Shown one piece after another: positions 1-10,970 of a DNA stretch of 64,000 nucleotides (the stretch's first letter is position 1; the number at the start of each line of letters is the position of its first letter). Location: NCBI RefSeq assembly GCF_004296575.1, contig NZ_SAYT01000002.1, positions 673,313 to 737,312 on the forward strand, given 5' to 3'. This stretch comes from Dyella amyloliquefaciens (GTDB taxonomy: Bacteria; Pseudomonadota; Gammaproteobacteria; Xanthomonadales; Rhodanobacteraceae). The notes beneath the pieces were generated by a model, which saw only the letters and a list, made by a program, of their open reading frames with translations, had not been told where the DNA came from and searched no databases. The position numbers and the translations under genes are program-made.

Positions 1-1869
1 GCCCCGCGCGATGGCGTCCAGCAGCGGCTTGGGCGCATCAAACGGCTCCACGCCGGTGTTCTTCTCCACGATGCCCGCCGTTGTGGTGAGCGGCTGGTAG
101 ACGACCGCATCGCGCGCCTGCAGCGGCGTGACCTTGCCGTAGCTCACGCGCAGCGTGGAGTTGGCATCGGGATATACCGCGCGGCCCTGCTTCTCGCGGT
201 AGGCGATCAGCGCGTCCATATAGGCCGGCCGCAGGCGCAGTAGGTCGCCCTCGCGCGCCTTGCGCTCTTCCTCCATGCGCAGCAACGCCGGCTGCAGCTT
301 CGCCGCCAGCACCAGCAGCGCGTCGTCCGACTTGGCCAGCTCCGCCGGCTCGGCCGTCAGCCAGTGCAGGCGCTGCGCTTCGTCGCCCAGGTGGGTGGCC
401 GCGTAGATCTTGTCCAGCGTGGCCGTCAGCTCAGCCGGCGTGCGTCCGAACGCGGCGTCGAACTCGGGCAACCGCTGCGCATCGGGCAGCTTCTGATAGC
501 GCGTCAGCAGCGAAACCAGCAGTTGCTTCTCGACCTTCGGGTCATAACGGCGCTGCACCTGGCGCAGCATGCCGGCCGTCAGGTCTTCATCGCGCTGCTG
601 GTAACCGCTTTCGCGTTGCGCATCGGGCCTGGCGCGTTCGTGGGCAAGGCGCTGCAGGGTCAAGGCCGAACGCATGAGTTGCGTCTGCGTCTGCATCACG
701 GCGAGCAGCAGGTCCCGCTCGCGCGTGGCGTTGCCGGTGGCAATCAGCCTCGCAACTTCGTCGATCTGGGGCCGCAACGTGGCAGCCGATGGCTGCGTGG
801 CCAGCCACGCCAGCATCGCCTCCTCGTCCTTGCGGCGGATGGCGACCGCATCGCTGCGCTTGAGTCCGTCGAGCTCGCCGCTGTAGCGCTTGATGTTGTT
901 CTTCAGCGACTGCAGCTGCGAGGCATAGCGGATGGTCGCCTGGCGGTCGGTGTGACCGACCTCCTCGATCACGTCCTGCAACTGGCGCAACACGTCCACC
1001 GTGGTGGGCAGGCGCCACTGCACCTGGTCGGCAAACTCGGCGGCGGTACGGTGGCGATAGGTGACGCCCGGATAGCCCGCCAGCATCACGAAGTCGCCCT
1101 CGTGCACGCCCTGTGCGGCGATCTGCAGATGCGCCGGCGGGTGGTACGGCACGTTGTCCTTGGCGTAGTCGGCCGGCTTGCCATCCGGGCCCACATAGGC
1201 GCGCAGGATGGTGAAGTCGCCCGAATGGCGCGGCCACACGAAGTTGTCCACCTCGTCGCCGTAGTTGCCGATCGCGCGCGGCGGCGCGTAGACCAGGCGC
1301 ACGTCGCGCAGCTCCAGCTGCTTCACCAGGTAGAAGTCGCGGCCATAGAACATGTTGACTACGCTGCAGCGCATGCCGGGCTCGCGCTCGCATTCGGTCA
1401 CCAGCGCCTTGCTGGCGGTGTCGATGGCGTCGTAGTACGCACGCCCCGTCTTGCCCTTGGCCGCGCCGAGCACCTTATCGGTGACCTTGTCGAAACCGGT
1501 GGTGACGCGCAGGCGGAAATCGGGGTTGGCCGGCAGCTCTTCCGCGCGCTCGTGCGAGACGAAGCCGTTCTGGATGAGATCGCGTTGTGCGTTGCTGTTG
1601 TACTGGATGACACCGAAGGCCACGTGGTGGTTGGTCAGCACCAGGCCATCGTTGCTGACGAAGGCACCGGTGGCGCCGCCCACCTTCACCACTGCGCTGA
1701 GCGGCGCCTTGGTTAGATCGGCAAGATCGGCGGGATTGCCCTGGAAACCCGCGGCATGCAGTTGCTTGGCGATGCTGGGCAGCTGCGAAGGCATCCACAT
1801 GCCTTCATCCGCGTGCGCTGTCGTAGCAAGCACCATGACCATGACCCACCCCATCTTCTTCAAACGCAT
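1..1869 (-). CDS. S46 family serine peptidase (dipeptidyl-peptidase 7/11 type), 3' end outside window
   Basis: The frame is open from the ATG at 1869 to base 1 (623 codons), so the C-terminus is cut by the window edge. The protein begins with a short Lys/Arg-containing signal peptide ending near ATTAHA. The chymotrypsin-fold histidine is visible in LVLTNHH (about residues 77-82), and the motif NYGDEVDNFVWPRHSGDF, which carries the family's acidic residues, follows around residue 220. S46 enzymes release dipeptides from peptide N-termini in the periplasm and serve peptide nutrition. The nucleophile Ser motif normally lies near residue 650, beyond this window, so activity cannot be judged. Family call is firm; DPP7 versus DPP11 specificity is not decidable here. 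Confidence 0.9.
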   Translation of the reverse strand, partial: MRLKKMGWVMVMVLATTAHADEGMWMPSQLPSIAKQLHAAGFQGNPADLADLTKAPLSAVVKVGGATGAFVSNDGLVLTNHHVAFGVIQYNSNAQRDLIQNGFVSHERAEELPANPDFRLRVTTGFDKVTDKVLGAAKGKTGRAYYDAIDTASKALVTECEREPGMRCSVVNMFYGRDFYLVKQLELRDVRLVYAPPRAIGNYGDEVDNFVWPRHSGDFTILRAYVGPDGKPADYAKDNVPYHPPAHLQIAAQGVHEGDFVMLAGYPGVTYRHRTAAEFADQVQWRLPTTVDVLRQLQDVIEEVGHTDRQATIRYASQLQSLKNNIKRYSGELDGLKRSDAVAIRRKDEEAMLAWLATQPSAATLRPQIDEVARLIATGNATRERDLLLAVMQTQTQLMRSALTLQRLAHERARPDAQRESGYQQRDEDLTAGMLRQVQRRYDPKVEKQLLVSLLTRYQKLPDAQRLPEFDAAFGRTPAELTATLDKIYAATHLGDEAQRLHWLTAEPAELAKSDDALLVLAAKLQPALLRMEEERKAREGDLLRLRPAYMDALIAYREKQGRAVYPDANSTLRVSYGKVTPLQARDAVVYQPLTTTAGIVEKNTGVEPFDAPKPLLDAIARG

Positions 1870-2018
1870 GCCTGTTCCTCGGACGATTCGCAATAACTTG
1901 CGACCATAGAACGAAACGCCCGCGCGGGTAACGCTGCATTGCACACTTCAGGCAGGAACGGATCGGCGCCTGCAGCTGCAAGGTTGACGCCCCCATGGGT
2001 TGCGGGCGTCAGCTCGGT

Positions 2019-4127
2019 TCAATGACAGGATTGTCCAGCCGGCGGCGGCAGCGCCAGGAATACGGTGCTCCACAACTGCGCGGCGTTGGACTCATCCTCG
2101 TGCGCACCTTCCGCACCGAACGGCTCGATGCGGTAGTGGCCGTTGGCGTAAGACCAGGACCACAGCTCCGATGTACGCACCGCATTGGCCGCACAGATCG
2201 CACGCCACAACCCCGCCTGTGCGGTTTCCAGATGCTGTCGCGTCGTCGCCGACAGGTCGCTGCGCGCCAGCTGGCGCTTCAGGCCGGCGGCCATGATCGC
2301 CTGCTGCCACGCCCAGACCACGGTGCCGTGATAGGCGCTGTTGCCAAAACGTGACCACACATCGTGATCCGCATAGGCGGGATTGGCGACCACCATGCCG
2401 ACGTCGGTCATCAGGCCCGCCGGGAACGGCCGCATCAGGTTGCTGACGTTGCGATCCAGCACGGCAGCGTCCGGCTTGCCGAACAGCAACTGGAAGCCTT
2501 CGTCGGAATTCAGCACGGGAACCGGCTTGCCCTGCGCGTCGAGCGCGATGGCCGGAAACTCCACGCTGGCGCCGTCCATCGCCTTCAGGGCGGAGGCATC
2601 CGACACACCGATCTGTTTTGCGTAATCGCGCACCTGCTGGGTGGCACGGTCATTCGTGATCCGCACGGCGAACAGCGCGCTCGCATGCTGTTCCCACTCG
2701 TTGGCGCTGGCCGCCGCCGCGTGCAGGCGCTCGCGTTGAGCCGGCGTGGTGTAGTCATTGAGCAGGCCGGCATCGAGGAACTGGCCGATGGCACGCAACG
2801 CGGCAGGCATCCAGACTGCATTGACGTCATAGGGATACCGACCGCGACCGATGCCCTCGTTGCTGTCGCGCCACTGGCCCACCTTGGCGTTGGGCTTGAG
2901 TGCGATCAGGTTCGAGTACACCGGATCGTGCGCGAACGCTTCGCTGCTGTTGGCAACGAACATCAGGTTGCGTACCAGCGCATCGCCCTGCCGCCCCGTT
3001 CCGAGCTTGCCGGCGAGGAAGGCTCGTGCGCCATCGCGGCCGCGCGGATCCTCCAGCAGCCACGCCGCTGCCACCGGCGGCAGCATCACGTTGCTATCCA
3101 CCATCACGTAGTCGTAGATCGGCTCGGCCGATGGCTTGCCCTCTTCCTTGAGGTGCTGCAACACCGCGAACTCGCCGATGCCTTCCTCATGCGCGACCTG
3201 GCCATCGGGCGAAAGGCGCGCCAGCACCGAGGCGATACCGGCATCGACCGCAGCGGGCTGCAGCACCGGCATCAGCAGGCGCAGCGACATCATCGTGTCG
3301 CGCCCGAAATAGGTATCGAAGCGCCAGGAGCCGGCGAGGAATTTTTCGCGGTAGCTGAGGAACTGCAAGGCCTCGCGGCTGCGTTCGTCCGGCTGCGCCC
3401 GATCATTGAGCAGGTTGGTGAAGGGCGTCAGCGGGGTCTCGCCGGTGCTCGCTTCAATATGCAGGTGCATCGCCTCGCCCGCATGGTCCGGGCGCAGCAC
3501 GAGGTGCCCATCCTCGCGCGTAAAACGACCGTTGTCCGAGCTAAGCGCAATGGCATAGCCCGGCGCGCCATCCAGTCGCTGGCGCTGCCAGCTGACGGAG
3601 CGCTCGGTGAGTTGCGGCGTGGCGGCAACCTTGGGCGTGGCCGCGAGCTGGGCCGCGTAACCCTGGCCCTGCTGGTAGTCGCGCAGCATGCGGATGCTGC
3701 CCAGCACGGCGTCCTTCAACACCAGGCGGTCCACCGTGACAGTGGCATCGGCGGCGATGCCGTTCCAGGCGCGACCGTCCACCATACGCTGCTGACCGGT
3801 CAGCGAGCCCAGGGTCCAGTGCACCGGCTTGTCGGTCGGTTCGAACCACACGCCTGCCCCGCTGTTCCCGGCCGGGAACGCCACCAGCACGCGCGGCTTG
3901 TCGCCGGAGCTGAGCAGCAGATGGGCGGCAATGCTGCCTTTCTGCAAGAACGCGTTCTCGATGTTGCCTTCGGTAATGCGGAACTGCAGCGGCGGCTTGG
4001 TGCCCGGGTCCTGCGCCGCCCAGGCCGGCGACAGCGCCAGGCCCACCAGTATCAGTGTGGCCGCGACGGACCGCCGCCCCAACTTCCGCCCCGCCAAAAC
4101 CGAACTCCCCATCCTGCTCAAACGCAT
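2019..4127 (-). CDS. periplasmic six-hairpin glycosidase-like protein (glycogen-debranching-like fold)
   Basis: A 702-residue secreted protein. The start at 4127 is chosen because a GGAG sits 8 bases upstream and the product then opens with a normal signal peptide (cleavage near AWA-AQ, about residue 38); the frame stays open further upstream but without a good start. The middle and C-terminal parts look like an (alpha/alpha)6 toroid: [19 protein letters not shown] (about residue 275) and [20 protein letters not shown] resemble amylo-alpha-1,6-glucosidase and other six-hairpin glycosidases. Substrate and catalytic acids are not assignable by eye. It is transcribed toward the S46 peptidase, 150 bases away, and divergently from tdh. 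Confidence 0.65.
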   Translation of the reverse strand: MRLSRMGSSVLAGRKLGRRSVAATLILVGLALSPAWAAQDPGTKPPLQFRITEGNIENAFLQKGSIAAHLLLSSGDKPRVLVAFPAGNSGAGVWFEPTDKPVHWTLGSLTGQQRMVDGRAWNGIAADATVTVDRLVLKDAVLGSIRMLRDYQQGQGYAAQLAATPKVAATPQLTERSVSWQRQRLDGAPGYAIALSSDNGRFTREDGHLVLRPDHAGEAMHLHIEASTGETPLTPFTNLLNDRAQPDERSREALQFLSYREKFLAGSWRFDTYFGRDTMMSLRLLMPVLQPAAVDAGIASVLARLSPDGQVAHEEGIGEFAVLQHLKEEGKPSAEPIYDYVMVDSNVMLPPVAAAWLLEDPRGRDGARAFLAGKLGTGRQGDALVRNLMFVANSSEAFAHDPVYSNLIALKPNAKVGQWRDSNEGIGRGRYPYDVNAVWMPAALRAIGQFLDAGLLNDYTTPAQRERLHAAAASANEWEQHASALFAVRITNDRATQQVRDYAKQIGVSDASALKAMDGASVEFPAIALDAQGKPVPVLNSDEGFQLLFGKPDAAVLDRNVSNLMRPFPAGLMTDVGMVVANPAYADHDVWSRFGNSAYHGTVVWAWQQAIMAAGLKRQLARSDLSATTRQHLETAQAGLWRAICAANAVRTSELWSWSYANGHYRIEPFGAEGAHEDESNAAQLWSTVFLALPPPAGQSCH

Positions 4128-4266
4128 TCGTCCGCTCCGTTCAGTGACGCACAGTCTTGCGACAGTAAAAGCATGGGCCCGGGACCACAACGTTGCAGTG
4201 CAGGAAGCCGCCACCCCGACAGCCTCCTATAATGTCGGTTTTCCTGTCCTTCCCCACGGAAATCCC

Positions 4267-5301
4267 ATGCCTCAGATGATGAAAGCCCTGGTCAAGCGCA
4301 ACCCCGAACAGGGCATCTGGATGGAAGAAGTGCCCGTCCCCGAGGTCGGCCCCAACGAGGTGCTGATCAAGATGGAAAAGACCGCGATCTGCGGTACCGA
4401 CTTGCACATCTACAAGTGGGACGACTGGTCCCAGCGCACCATCAAGCCCGGCCTGACCATCGGTCATGAGTTCGTCGGCCGCATCGTGGAGATCGGCCCG
4501 GGCGTCACCGGCTACAAGATCGGCGACCGCGTCTCGGCCGAAGGTCACATCGTGTGCGGCCATTGCCGCAACTGCCGCGCCGGCCGCCAGCACCTGTGCC
4601 CGAACACCATCGGCATCGGCGTCAACCGCAACGGCGCGTTCGCCGAGTACATGACCATGCCGGCCTCGAACCTGTGGCCGATCCCGGACCAGATCCCGTC
4701 CGAGCTGGCCGCGTTCTTCGACCCCTACGGCAACGCCGCGCACTGCGCGCTGGAGTTCGACCTGATCGGCGAGGACGTGCTGATCACCGGCGCCGGCCCG
4801 ATCGGCATCATCGCCGCAGGCATCGCCAAGCACGTGGGCGCACGCAACGTGGTGGTCACCGACATCAACGACTACCGCCTGAAGCTGGCGGCGGACATGG
4901 GCGCCACCCGCGTGGTGAACGTGGCCAACCAGTCGCTGAAGGACGTGATGAAGGACCTGCACATGGAAGGCTTCGACGTGGGCCTGGAAATGAGCGGCAA
5001 TCCGCGCGCCTTCAACGACATGCTCGAATGCATGTACCACGGCGGCAAGGTGGCCATGCTCGGCATCATGCCGCGCGGTGCTGGCATCGACTGGGACAAG
5101 GTGATCTTCAAGGGCCTCACCCTGCAGGGCATCTACGGCCGCCGGATGTACGAGACCTGGTACAAGATGACTCAGATGGTGCTGACCGGCTTCCCGCTGC
5201 AAAAGGTGCTCACGCACCAGATCCACATCGACGACTTCCAGAAAGGTTTCGACCTGATGGATGCGGGCAAGTGCGGCAAGGTCGTGTGCTCCTGGAGCTG
5301 A
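4267..5301 (+). CDS. tdh: L-threonine 3-dehydrogenase
   Basis: Oxidises L-threonine to 2-amino-3-ketobutyrate with NAD+; the product goes to Kbl (encoded at 9328). The 344-residue product aligns by eye along its whole length with E. coli Tdh. Visible zinc ligands are catalytic Cys42 in AICGTDLH and His67-Glu68 in GHE; the structural zinc cysteines are 97, 100, 103 and 111 in [15 protein letters not shown]. The NAD-binding GAGPIG lies at 175-180. The start is the ATG of MPQMMKAL; the reading frame extends about 440 bases upstream but that part is antisense to the preceding gene. Medium-chain dehydrogenase, cytoplasmic tetramer. Confidence 0.97.
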   Translation: MPQMMKALVKRNPEQGIWMEEVPVPEVGPNEVLIKMEKTAICGTDLHIYKWDDWSQRTIKPGLTIGHEFVGRIVEIGPGVTGYKIGDRVSAEGHIVCGHCRNCRAGRQHLCPNTIGIGVNRNGAFAEYMTMPASNLWPIPDQIPSELAAFFDPYGNAAHCALEFDLIGEDVLITGAGPIGIIAAGIAKHVGARNVVVTDINDYRLKLAADMGATRVVNVANQSLKDVMKDLHMEGFDVGLEMSGNPRAFNDMLECMYHGGKVAMLGIMPRGAGIDWDKVIFKGLTLQGIYGRRMYETWYKMTQMVLTGFPLQKVLTHQIHIDDFQKGFDLMDAGKCGKVVCSWS

Positions 5302-5332
5302 GCTTCCACGAAACCATCACATAACCAAACAC

Positions 5333-5401
5333 TCCGCCGATCCGATCGGCGGAAAACGCTGCTACCGTCTCGGCCGCCCTAGTACACTCTTCGCCTAGGG
5401 C
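5333..5401. other. two inverted repeats downstream of tdh
   Basis: 5333-5353 is an 8-bp inverted repeat (TCCGCCGA / TCGGCGGA, 5-base loop). 5376-5382 and 5395-5401 form a second one (GCCCTAG / CTAGGGC, 12-base loop). Neither is followed by a T-run, so they may be a weak terminator for tdh or operator sites for the gene at 5490. No protein-coding potential seen between 5302 and 5489. Confidence 0.4.
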
Positions 5402-5489
5402 GCGCCGATAGCATGACCGGAACAGTGACGTTGCCGGGTCGTCGAGACCTCGCACGGTCGGCTCGCGATGACATCGGAGCATCGTCGGC

Positions 5490-8400
5490 ATGGCTGATCT
5501 TTTCAGCAACCCCCGTATGGCCGCAGGACGCGACCGCGCCCTCGCCGTCTACCATTCGCATCGCGTCCGCAAATGGACCCTGATCGGGGTCATCGCGATC
5601 GTGGTCTTTGGCCTGCTCGGTTTCTTCGCAGCGCCTTACATCATCCGCAGCCAGATCGAGAAGCGCGCCAGCGTCGCGCTGCAGCGCCAGGTCACCGTGG
5701 GCGCCGTTCATCTCAATCCCTACACCCTGCGCCTGCAGCTGGACCAGCTGCACATCGCCGACGCTGACGGCAAGTCGCCGTTCGTCGACATCGACCAGGC
5801 GGTGATCAACGCCTCATGGGGTTCGCTGTTCCGCCTGAAGCCGGTGCTGGACGAGCTCTCCCTGCAACGCCCGCGCATCCGCCTCGTGCGCACGGGCGAC
5901 CAGCGCTTCAATTTCAGCGACATCATCGACCGCTTCAACGCGACACCGTCGGATCCGAACGCGCCGCCCACGCGCTTCGCGCTCTCGAACATCAGCGTGC
6001 ACAACGGCGACATCCAGTTCGAGGATGAAGCGCTGAAGGCCAGCCATCACGTCGAGAATCTGGAGCTCGGCATCCCGTTCATCGCCAACCTGCCCAGCGA
6101 CACGGATGTGTTCGTGCAACCGCTGCTGTCGATGAAGGTGGATGGCAGCCCGCTGCGCGTGGATGGCCACACCAAGCCGTTCGCGGACAACCGCGAATCG
6201 ACCATCGACTTCCGGCTCGATCGACTCGACCTCGCGCGCTACATCGGCTACGCCCCCACCACACTGCCCGTCAGGATTCCCAAGGGCCTCCTTAGTGGTG
6301 ACCTCACGCTGCATTTCGTCCAGGCCAAGCCCGAGCCGCAAGTGCAGCTCACCGGCAAGCTGCAGCTCGACGACTTCGTGCTCAACAGCAGCGATGGCCA
6401 GGCGATCCTCGCCCTTGGCAAGGGCACCGCCGACCTGTCCGACGTGCAGCCGCTGCAATCGCGCTACGTGATCGGCACGCTCGCGCTCGAGCAGGCGCAG
6501 CTCTATTACACGTCCACGGCGGACGGCCGCAGCAATTTCGACACGCTGTTGGCGCCGCCGGCAAAGCCGGCCGCCGATGCGAAAGCCCAGCCGATGGACC
6601 TGCGCATCACCTCGATGACGCTCGCCAACAGCACCATCCACTACGCCAATGCCACCGGCAAGATCGACCTGGGCAACGTCCACGGTGGCATGCAGGCGCT
6701 GAGCATGCTGGCCGCCCCACCGGCGAAACTGGATGTAACGGCGCAGCTCTTTGGCGGCGAGCTTTCCATGAAGGGCACGGTGGACCTCGCCAAGGACAAA
6801 CTCGTTGCCGCACTGAACACCAAGCAGGTCGACATGGCGCCGCTGCAGGCAGCCACCTACCAGGGGCTGGCAGCCCGCCTGACCAAGGGCAAGCTCGATG
6901 CCACCGGCCAGCTTCAAGTCGACTGGGGCAAGCCGTTCAACGTGCACCTGTCGGACGCCCACACCACCGTCACTGATTTTGTGATGGAGCCGCAGTACAA
7001 GGGCCACGATTCGCCGGTGGCCTGGAAGGTGCTGGAGTCGGAGATCAAGCAGATCGATCTCGCTACCCAACAGGCGCAGCTGGGCACCGTCAAAGCGACG
7101 GGCCTGAGCCTGGACGTGCAGCGCAACAGCAACAAGTACATCAGCCTGGTCGACCTGTTCGCCGCCAAGGGGGCGCCAGCGAAGAAGGCCGAGGCCAGCA
7201 GTACACCATGGCACTGGAGCATCGAGCACCTGGTGTTCGACAAAACTGCGGTCGCATTCACCGACCTGGCCTCCGGTAGCGACAAGCCGGTGAAGATCAA
7301 GATCGACTCGCTTAGCGGCGGCATGGACAACCTGAGCGACAAGCTCAACGAGCCACGCGAGATGAAGCTGTCGGGCAACATCGACAAGGGCAGCTTCACG
7401 GCCAACGGCAAGGTGCAGCCGCTGCCGACGCTCGCCGACATCCAGCTCGACACCAAGCGCCTGGACATCTCCACCTTCCAGCCATACATCAGCGTGCCGC
7501 TGAACGTCACCATCTCCAGCGCGCGCGTCACCAGCAGCGGCAAGCTGCATTACGACGGACGCAGCGCCGAGCCCAAGATGACTTACAAGGGCAATGCGGC
7601 GCTGGAACAGGTACGCATCCAGGACAAGCTCACGGGTGACGACTTCCTGCGCTGGCGCACGCTGAGCGGCAACCAGCTGGACGTCTCCTACGGCATCGGC
7701 GCGCCACGCATGCATGTCGGAAGCCTGGTGCTCAGCTCGTTCTATGCGCGCATGATCGTCAACTCGAACGGCACGCTGAACCTGTCCGAGGTAGTGGCCA
7801 ATCCCGAGTCGGCGCCCGTCTCGGTGACGCGCGGCGAAAACGAGCAACCCGTCCCCGGCGCAAAGCCGGCGCCAGCGCCGCGCCCCGCACCGGCGCCCGC
7901 TTCGACGGCGAAGACACAAGCCGCTGCGGCGACACCCGCCCCGTCCACCACCGCGCCAGCGACACCGCCAGCCGATATCCACATCGGCGGCCTCACGCTG
8001 GTCAACGGCCAGCTCAACTACACCGACAACTTCATCAAGCCCAACTACACCGCCAACATGACCAAGGTCACCGGCAAGATCGGCGCCTTTGGCACCACGC
8101 CGGGCGACCCGCCGGCGGACCTGTCGGTGCAGGCCGCGCTGAACGACAACTCGCCCATCGATATCGACGGCACCATCAACCCGCTGCAGCCCGTGGCCTT
8201 TCTCGACATCAAGGGCAAGGCGAACGAAGTTGAGCTGACGGGACTGAGCGCGTATTCCACCAAGTACACGGGCTACCCCATCACGGCAGGCAAGCTGACG
8301 ATGGACGTCCATTACATGCTTGACCAGCGCAAGCTCAATGCCGACAACCACATCTTCATTACCCAGCTGACCTTCGGCGACCGCGACGAAAGCCCGGGCA

Positions 8401-9182
8401 TCCAGCACATGCCGGTGAAGCTGGCGGTGGCCCTGCTCAAGGACACGCAAGGCAACATCGATGTGGACGTACCGGTATCCGGCTCGCTGGACGATCCGCA
8501 GTTCAGCATGGGCGGCCTGATCTGGCGCGCCGTCGGCAATCTGATCGCCAAGGCGGTCACCGCTCCGTTCCGCCTGCTCGGCGCGGCGTTCGGCGGCAGC
8601 AACCATGAGGACCTCGGTTACGTGGAGTTCGACCCGGGGTCGGCCGTACTCGACAAGAACGCACAGGATCGACTCGGCAAGATCGTCGCCATGCTCAACC
8701 AGAAGCCTTCGCTCAAGCTGGACATCACCGGCCGCGTGGATCCCTCGAAGGATCAGGATGGCCTGCGCAAGGTCACGGTGGACAACCTGGTGCGCCGCCA
8801 GAAGGCGCTGGATCAGGACGGCAAGAACGCCGATACCTCGGATGCCGCGCTCGCAGCGGTCAATGTCACGCCCGACGAATACGAGAAGTACCTCAAGCGC
8901 GCGTACAAGGACGACGACTTCAAGGGCAAGCCGAAGAACTTCATCGGTCTCAAGAAATCGCTCGATGCCGACGAGATGCGCAGCCTGATGGAAACCAACA
9001 TCCCTGTCGACGACGCGGCCATGCGCGACCTCGGGCAGCGCCGCGCCACCGCCGTACAGGCCTGGCTGAAAGGCAAGCTGGACGACAAGCGCATGTCGCT
9101 GAAGGATCCCGTGCTGGACACCAAGGGCATCGACGACAAGGGCAAGACCACGCGGGCGGAATTCGGCCTGCACCAGGGCTGA
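5490..9182 (+). CDS. DUF748 / AsmA-like inner-membrane-anchored periplasmic protein
   Basis: A 1230-residue protein with one N-terminal transmembrane segment (about residues 29-52, WTLIGVIAIVVFGLLGFF) followed by a very long periplasmic region of repeating beta-rich units such as LDELSLQRPRIRLVRTGDQRFNFSD, typical of the DUF748 branch of the AsmA/YhdP/TamB superfamily. Such proteins span the periplasm and several members move phospholipids to the outer membrane; that role is inferred here, not shown. A Pro/Ala-rich linker at about 785-830 separates two DUF748 blocks. The C-terminus (FDPGSAVLDKNAQDRLGKI, about residue 1048 on) resembles an OmpA-like start, so peptidoglycan contact is possible. 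It sits between tdh and kbl, an odd place for an envelope gene. Confidence 0.85.
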   Translation: MADLFSNPRMAAGRDRALAVYHSHRVRKWTLIGVIAIVVFGLLGFFAAPYIIRSQIEKRASVALQRQVTVGAVHLNPYTLRLQLDQLHIADADGKSPFVDIDQAVINASWGSLFRLKPVLDELSLQRPRIRLVRTGDQRFNFSDIIDRFNATPSDPNAPPTRFALSNISVHNGDIQFEDEALKASHHVENLELGIPFIANLPSDTDVFVQPLLSMKVDGSPLRVDGHTKPFADNRESTIDFRLDRLDLARYIGYAPTTLPVRIPKGLLSGDLTLHFVQAKPEPQVQLTGKLQLDDFVLNSSDGQAILALGKGTADLSDVQPLQSRYVIGTLALEQAQLYYTSTADGRSNFDTLLAPPAKPAADAKAQPMDLRITSMTLANSTIHYANATGKIDLGNVHGGMQALSMLAAPPAKLDVTAQLFGGELSMKGTVDLAKDKLVAALNTKQVDMAPLQAATYQGLAARLTKGKLDATGQLQVDWGKPFNVHLSDAHTTVTDFVMEPQYKGHDSPVAWKVLESEIKQIDLATQQAQLGTVKATGLSLDVQRNSNKYISLVDLFAAKGAPAKKAEASSTPWHWSIEHLVFDKTAVAFTDLASGSDKPVKIKIDSLSGGMDNLSDKLNEPREMKLSGNIDKGSFTANGKVQPLPTLADIQLDTKRLDISTFQPYISVPLNVTISSARVTSSGKLHYDGRSAEPKMTYKGNAALEQVRIQDKLTGDDFLRWRTLSGNQLDVSYGIGAPRMHVGSLVLSSFYARMIVNSNGTLNLSEVVANPESAPVSVTRGENEQPVPGAKPAPAPRPAPAPASTAKTQAAAATPAPSTTAPATPPADIHIGGLTLVNGQLNYTDNFIKPNYTANMTKVTGKIGAFGTTPGDPPADLSVQAALNDNSPIDIDGTINPLQPVAFLDIKGKANEVELTGLSAYSTKYTGYPITAGKLTMDVHYMLDQRKLNADNHIFITQLTFGDRDESPGIQHMPVKLAVALLKDTQGNIDVDVPVSGSLDDPQFSMGGLIWRAVGNLIAKAVTAPFRLLGAAFGGSNHEDLGYVEFDPGSAVLDKNAQDRLGKIVAMLNQKPSLKLDITGRVDPSKDQDGLRKVTVDNLVRRQKALDQDGKNADTSDAALAAVNVTPDEYEKYLKRAYKDDDFKGKPKNFIGLKKSLDADEMRSLMETNIPVDDAAMRDLGQRRATAVQAWLKGKLDDKRMSLKDPVLDTKGIDDKGKTTRAEFGLHQG

Positions 9183-9327
9183 GGCCGCTTTGCCACTGCC
9201 CTCCCCGGGGCCGTCACTCCGGCGCAAGCCGGAATAGCGGCGCTCCGCCGGTTTCAAGAGCCGCTTCCTTCACAGCTCGCTTCCAGGGGGTCAAAATAGC
9301 CTTTTGCCCCCCCCTTGGAATGCCCCC

Positions 9328-10521
9328 ATGAGCTACCCCGGTCAGTCGCGCTTCGCCGCCGAACTCGAATCCATTCGTGAGCAGGGCCTGTTCAAGGCCG
9401 AGCGCATCATCGTCTCGCCGCAGTCGGCGAAGATCCGCCTCGAGAGCGGCAAGGAAGTGCTCAACTTCTGCGCCAACAACTACCTCGGCCTCGCCGATCA
9501 CCCCGACGTGATCCAGGCCGCCAAGGATGCGCTGGACACCCACGGCTTCGGCATGGCCTCCGTGCGCTTCATCTGCGGCACGCAGGACCTGCACAAGCAG
9601 CTGGAGAAGAAGATCGCCGACTTCTTCGGCACCGAGGACACCATCCTCTACGCCGCCTGCTTCGACGCCAACGGCGGCCTGTTCGAGCCGTTGCTGGGCG
9701 AAGAGGACGCAATCATCTCCGACGCGCTGAACCATGCCTCGATCATCGACGGCATTCGCCTGTGCAAGGCCAAGCGCTTCCGCTACGCCAACTGCGACAT
9801 GGCCGATCTCGAGAAGCAGCTGCAGGCTGCCGACGCCGCCGGCGCACGCACCAAGCTGATCACCACCGACGGCGCGTTCTCGATGGACGGCTTCATCGCC
9901 CCGCTGGATGAGATCACCGCACTCGCCGAGAAGTACAACGCGCTGGTGCACATCGACGAATGCCACTGCACCGGCTTCCTCGGTGATACCGGCCGCGGTT
10001 CGGCTGAAGTCAAAGGCGTGCTCAACAAGATCAACATCATCACCGGCACGCTGGGCAAGGCGCTCGGCGGCGCGCTCGGTGGCTTCACCACCGGCCCGCG
10101 CGAAGTGATCGAGATGCTGCGCCAGCGCTCGCGTCCGTACCTGTTCTCGAACTCGTTGCCGCCGCACGTGGTCGCCGCCGGCATCAAGGTGTTCGACATG
10201 CTCGCCGCCGCTGGCGAACTGCGCGACCAGGTCAAGGCCAACACCGCCTACTTCCGCGAACAGATGGCCAAAGCCGGCTTCGACATCAAGCCGGGCGTGC
10301 ATCCGATCGTGCCCGTGATGATCTACGACGCCAAGAAGGCCCAGGCCATGGCCACCGAGCTGCTGGACGAAGGCATCTACGTCACCGGCTTCTTCTACCC
10401 GGTGGTGCCGCAGGGGCAGGCACGCATTCGCACGCAGATGAGTGCGGCGCATACGCGGGAGCACCTGGATCAGGCCATCGCCGCGTTTACGAAGGTGGGC
10501 AAGAAGCTGGGTGTGATCTAA
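9328..10521 (+). CDS. kbl: 2-amino-3-ketobutyrate CoA ligase (glycine C-acetyltransferase)
   Basis: PLP enzyme that cleaves 2-amino-3-ketobutyrate with CoA to glycine and acetyl-CoA, completing threonine degradation begun by Tdh. 397 residues, collinear with E. coli Kbl (398). The PLP lysine is Lys244 in [10 protein letters not shown]; Asp210 and His213 (HIDECHC) are the usual cofactor-contacting pair. The start ATG at 9328 precedes [13 protein letters not shown]; eight in-frame codons upstream are discounted because they run through a C-tract. Usually adjacent to tdh; here a 1230-codon gene intervenes. Confidence 0.97.
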   Translation: MSYPGQSRFAAELESIREQGLFKAERIIVSPQSAKIRLESGKEVLNFCANNYLGLADHPDVIQAAKDALDTHGFGMASVRFICGTQDLHKQLEKKIADFFGTEDTILYAACFDANGGLFEPLLGEEDAIISDALNHASIIDGIRLCKAKRFRYANCDMADLEKQLQAADAAGARTKLITTDGAFSMDGFIAPLDEITALAEKYNALVHIDECHCTGFLGDTGRGSAEVKGVLNKINIITGTLGKALGGALGGFTTGPREVIEMLRQRSRPYLFSNSLPPHVVAAGIKVFDMLAAAGELRDQVKANTAYFREQMAKAGFDIKPGVHPIVPVMIYDAKKAQAMATELLDEGIYVTGFFYPVVPQGQARIRTQMSAAHTREHLDQAIAAFTKVGKKLGVI

Positions 10522-10534
10522 GCAGGCAAGTCGA

Positions 10535-10562
10535 CGAAGAGGGCATTACAAAGCCCTCTTCG
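10535..10562 (+). terminator. stem-loop after kbl, terminator-like
   Basis: Perfect 10-bp stem (CGAAGAGGGC / GCCCTCTTCG) with an 8-base loop, 13 bases after the kbl stop. There is no T-tract after the stem, so intrinsic termination is plausible but not certain. Confidence 0.55.
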
Positions 10563-10713
10563 CCACTCCCGCTCTAAGTCCTCAGCGCATCGACGCGTTG
10601 CGGTGTAGCCGCTATCCCTGAGGTAGCACGAGACCGGTCCGGCTGGCCTCGATCACGGGCGCTCGTATTCCGCAATTCGCTACGAGAGCCCTTAAGGCCA
10701 TTTTCTTTGGGTT

Positions 10714-10743
10714 ACTTTTCTTTTGGGCCAGCAAAAGAAAAGT
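10714..10743. repeat. interspersed 12-bp inverted repeat, ACTTTTCTTTTG type
   Basis: Perfect 12-bp arms around loop GGCCAG, flanked by the CTTTGGGTT and GACTCG contexts that accompany this widespread intergenic element. The T-rich arm is not followed by a T-run on the strand needed for a terminator of kbl. Function unknown. Confidence 0.6.
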
Positions 10744-10946
10744 GACTCGAGCGCCGGCAGGGGATCGAAACGCCCGCTGCGTAAGCGGCAAGCTCGCGAT
10801 AACGTATCGAGCAAAAGCCGAGACTCCACGCGCCGACTCTTGGCTCCTGTAAAGCTCTACCTACCTGCGCACTGATGACAGACAGGGGCGAGAACCGCAC
10901 CCTCTCCCGGAGGGAGAGGGAGTCACGGCTCGCATGGACATAGTTG

Positions 10947-10970
10947 GCGCGCACTGGGTGCGCTCCTACA
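10947..10970 (-). repeat. single GTAG-type REP palindrome
   Basis: On the minus strand this reads TGTAGGAGCGCACCCAGTGC and continues to GCGC. It matches the REP copies at 39991-40437 and 44481-44670. The core is a 6-bp hairpin, GCGCAC / GTGCGC. No partner copy in inverted orientation is nearby. Confidence 0.7.

Noticed and set aside
2364-4232. 622-codon plus-strand frame opposite the glycosidase-like gene
   Set aside because: Shadow of the minus-strand gene, which has a signal peptide and (alpha/alpha)6-like motifs.
5814-9257. 1147-codon open frame on the minus strand opposite the DUF748 gene
   Set aside because: Antisense shadow of a high-GC gene; translation is Arg/Ala/Val/His-rich with no domain, while the plus strand has clear membrane and DUF748 features.
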